The notes beneath the pieces were generated by a model. It had not been told where the DNA came from. It was given only the letters and a program-made list of their open reading frames with translations, and did no database searches. Shown piece after piece: positions 63,899 to 64,000 of a stretch of DNA of 64,000 bases. Origin of the DNA: Vitis vinifera (lineage: Eukaryota > Streptophyta > Magnoliopsida > Vitales > Vitaceae); assembly GCF_030704535.1 (NCBI RefSeq), contig NC_081822.1:36391001-36455000 (forward strand). The letters run 5' to 3'. Position numbers and translations under genes: made by a program. Positions within the stretch are counted from its first letter, which is position 1. Each line of letters opens with the position of its first letter.

Positions 63899-64000
63899 AG
63901 GAAACGATACCCTAGCTCTCTGCCCTCTTTCTTTTTGCCGTTCCTTTTTTTGTTGTTTCTCATAATCATGACGGAACAGCAACCTTCGAATGGAGGCAAA

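Larger units (their letters stand above)
63699..64000 (+). mobile_element. Ty1/copia retrotransposon, 5' end only
   Basis: After the LTR comes TGGTATCAGAGC (63887-63898), complementary to the initiator tRNA-Met 3' end and typical of plant copia elements. A leader and an ATG at 63968 (MTEQQPSNGG) follow, presumably the gag start. The element runs past the window end, so intactness cannot be judged. Confidence 0.8.

Overview
This is nuclear DNA from a flowering plant. The genes have several GT-AG introns, intergenic DNA is very AT-rich, and plant LTR, LINE, SINE and MITE-like elements are scattered throughout. Gene content and element style fit a woody eudicot; grapevine (Vitis) is my best guess, but no marker here proves the species. 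Exon borders below were read by eye from splice sites and reading-frame continuity. No tRNA, rRNA or CRISPR array was seen.

Layout. (1) About 0.9-8.3 kb, + strand: a nine-exon P-loop ATPase of the Ycf45/SpoIIIAA type. (2) 9.8-12 kb and 18.6-20.9 kb, + strand: two single-exon berberine-bridge-enzyme-like FAD oxidases, a tandem pair separated by a 2.37-kb solo LTR and AT-rich DNA. The second copy has an exact 105-bp in-frame internal duplication that doubles its His-flavin attachment site. (3) 23.9-27 kb: a duplicated locus. One unit holds an intact 229-codon homologue of 30K-superfamily plant-virus movement proteins; the other keeps only a short relic plus 28-bp tandem repeats. (4) 29.0-29.6 kb and 31.6-34.7 kb, + strand: two paralogous two-exon small cupins, one with a transit-peptide-like N-terminus and one with a membrane segment there. 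A SINE with a perfect 12-bp target duplication sits in the intron of the second. (5) 36.6-37.8 kb: a complete young TRIM element with two 498-bp LTRs. (6) 38.9-40.9 kb, + strand: a five-exon cytosolic-type fructokinase. (7) 41.8-53.2 kb, - strand: fifteen-exon mitochondrial-type CLPX, with a 5'-truncated LINE in its last intron and a LINE 3' fragment in another. It converges on the fructokinase gene. (8) 55.9-62 kb: a decayed Ty3/gypsy (Tat-like) element with gag remnants on + and a plant-mobile-domain ORF on -, followed by tandem repeats. (9) 63.0-63.6 kb: a broken RPA70-like OB-fold fragment. (10) 63.7 kb to the end: the 5' LTR, primer-binding site and gag start of a Ty1/copia element that runs off the window.

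The host genes are ordinary housekeeping or specialised-metabolism genes with no evident joint pathway: plastid-type ATPase, secreted flavin oxidases, small cupins, sugar kinase and mitochondrial unfoldase. The unusual parts are the domesticated-looking movement-protein homologue, the internal duplication in the second oxidase, the N-terminal switch between the cupins, and several mobile-element insertions whose target-site duplications can be read directly.
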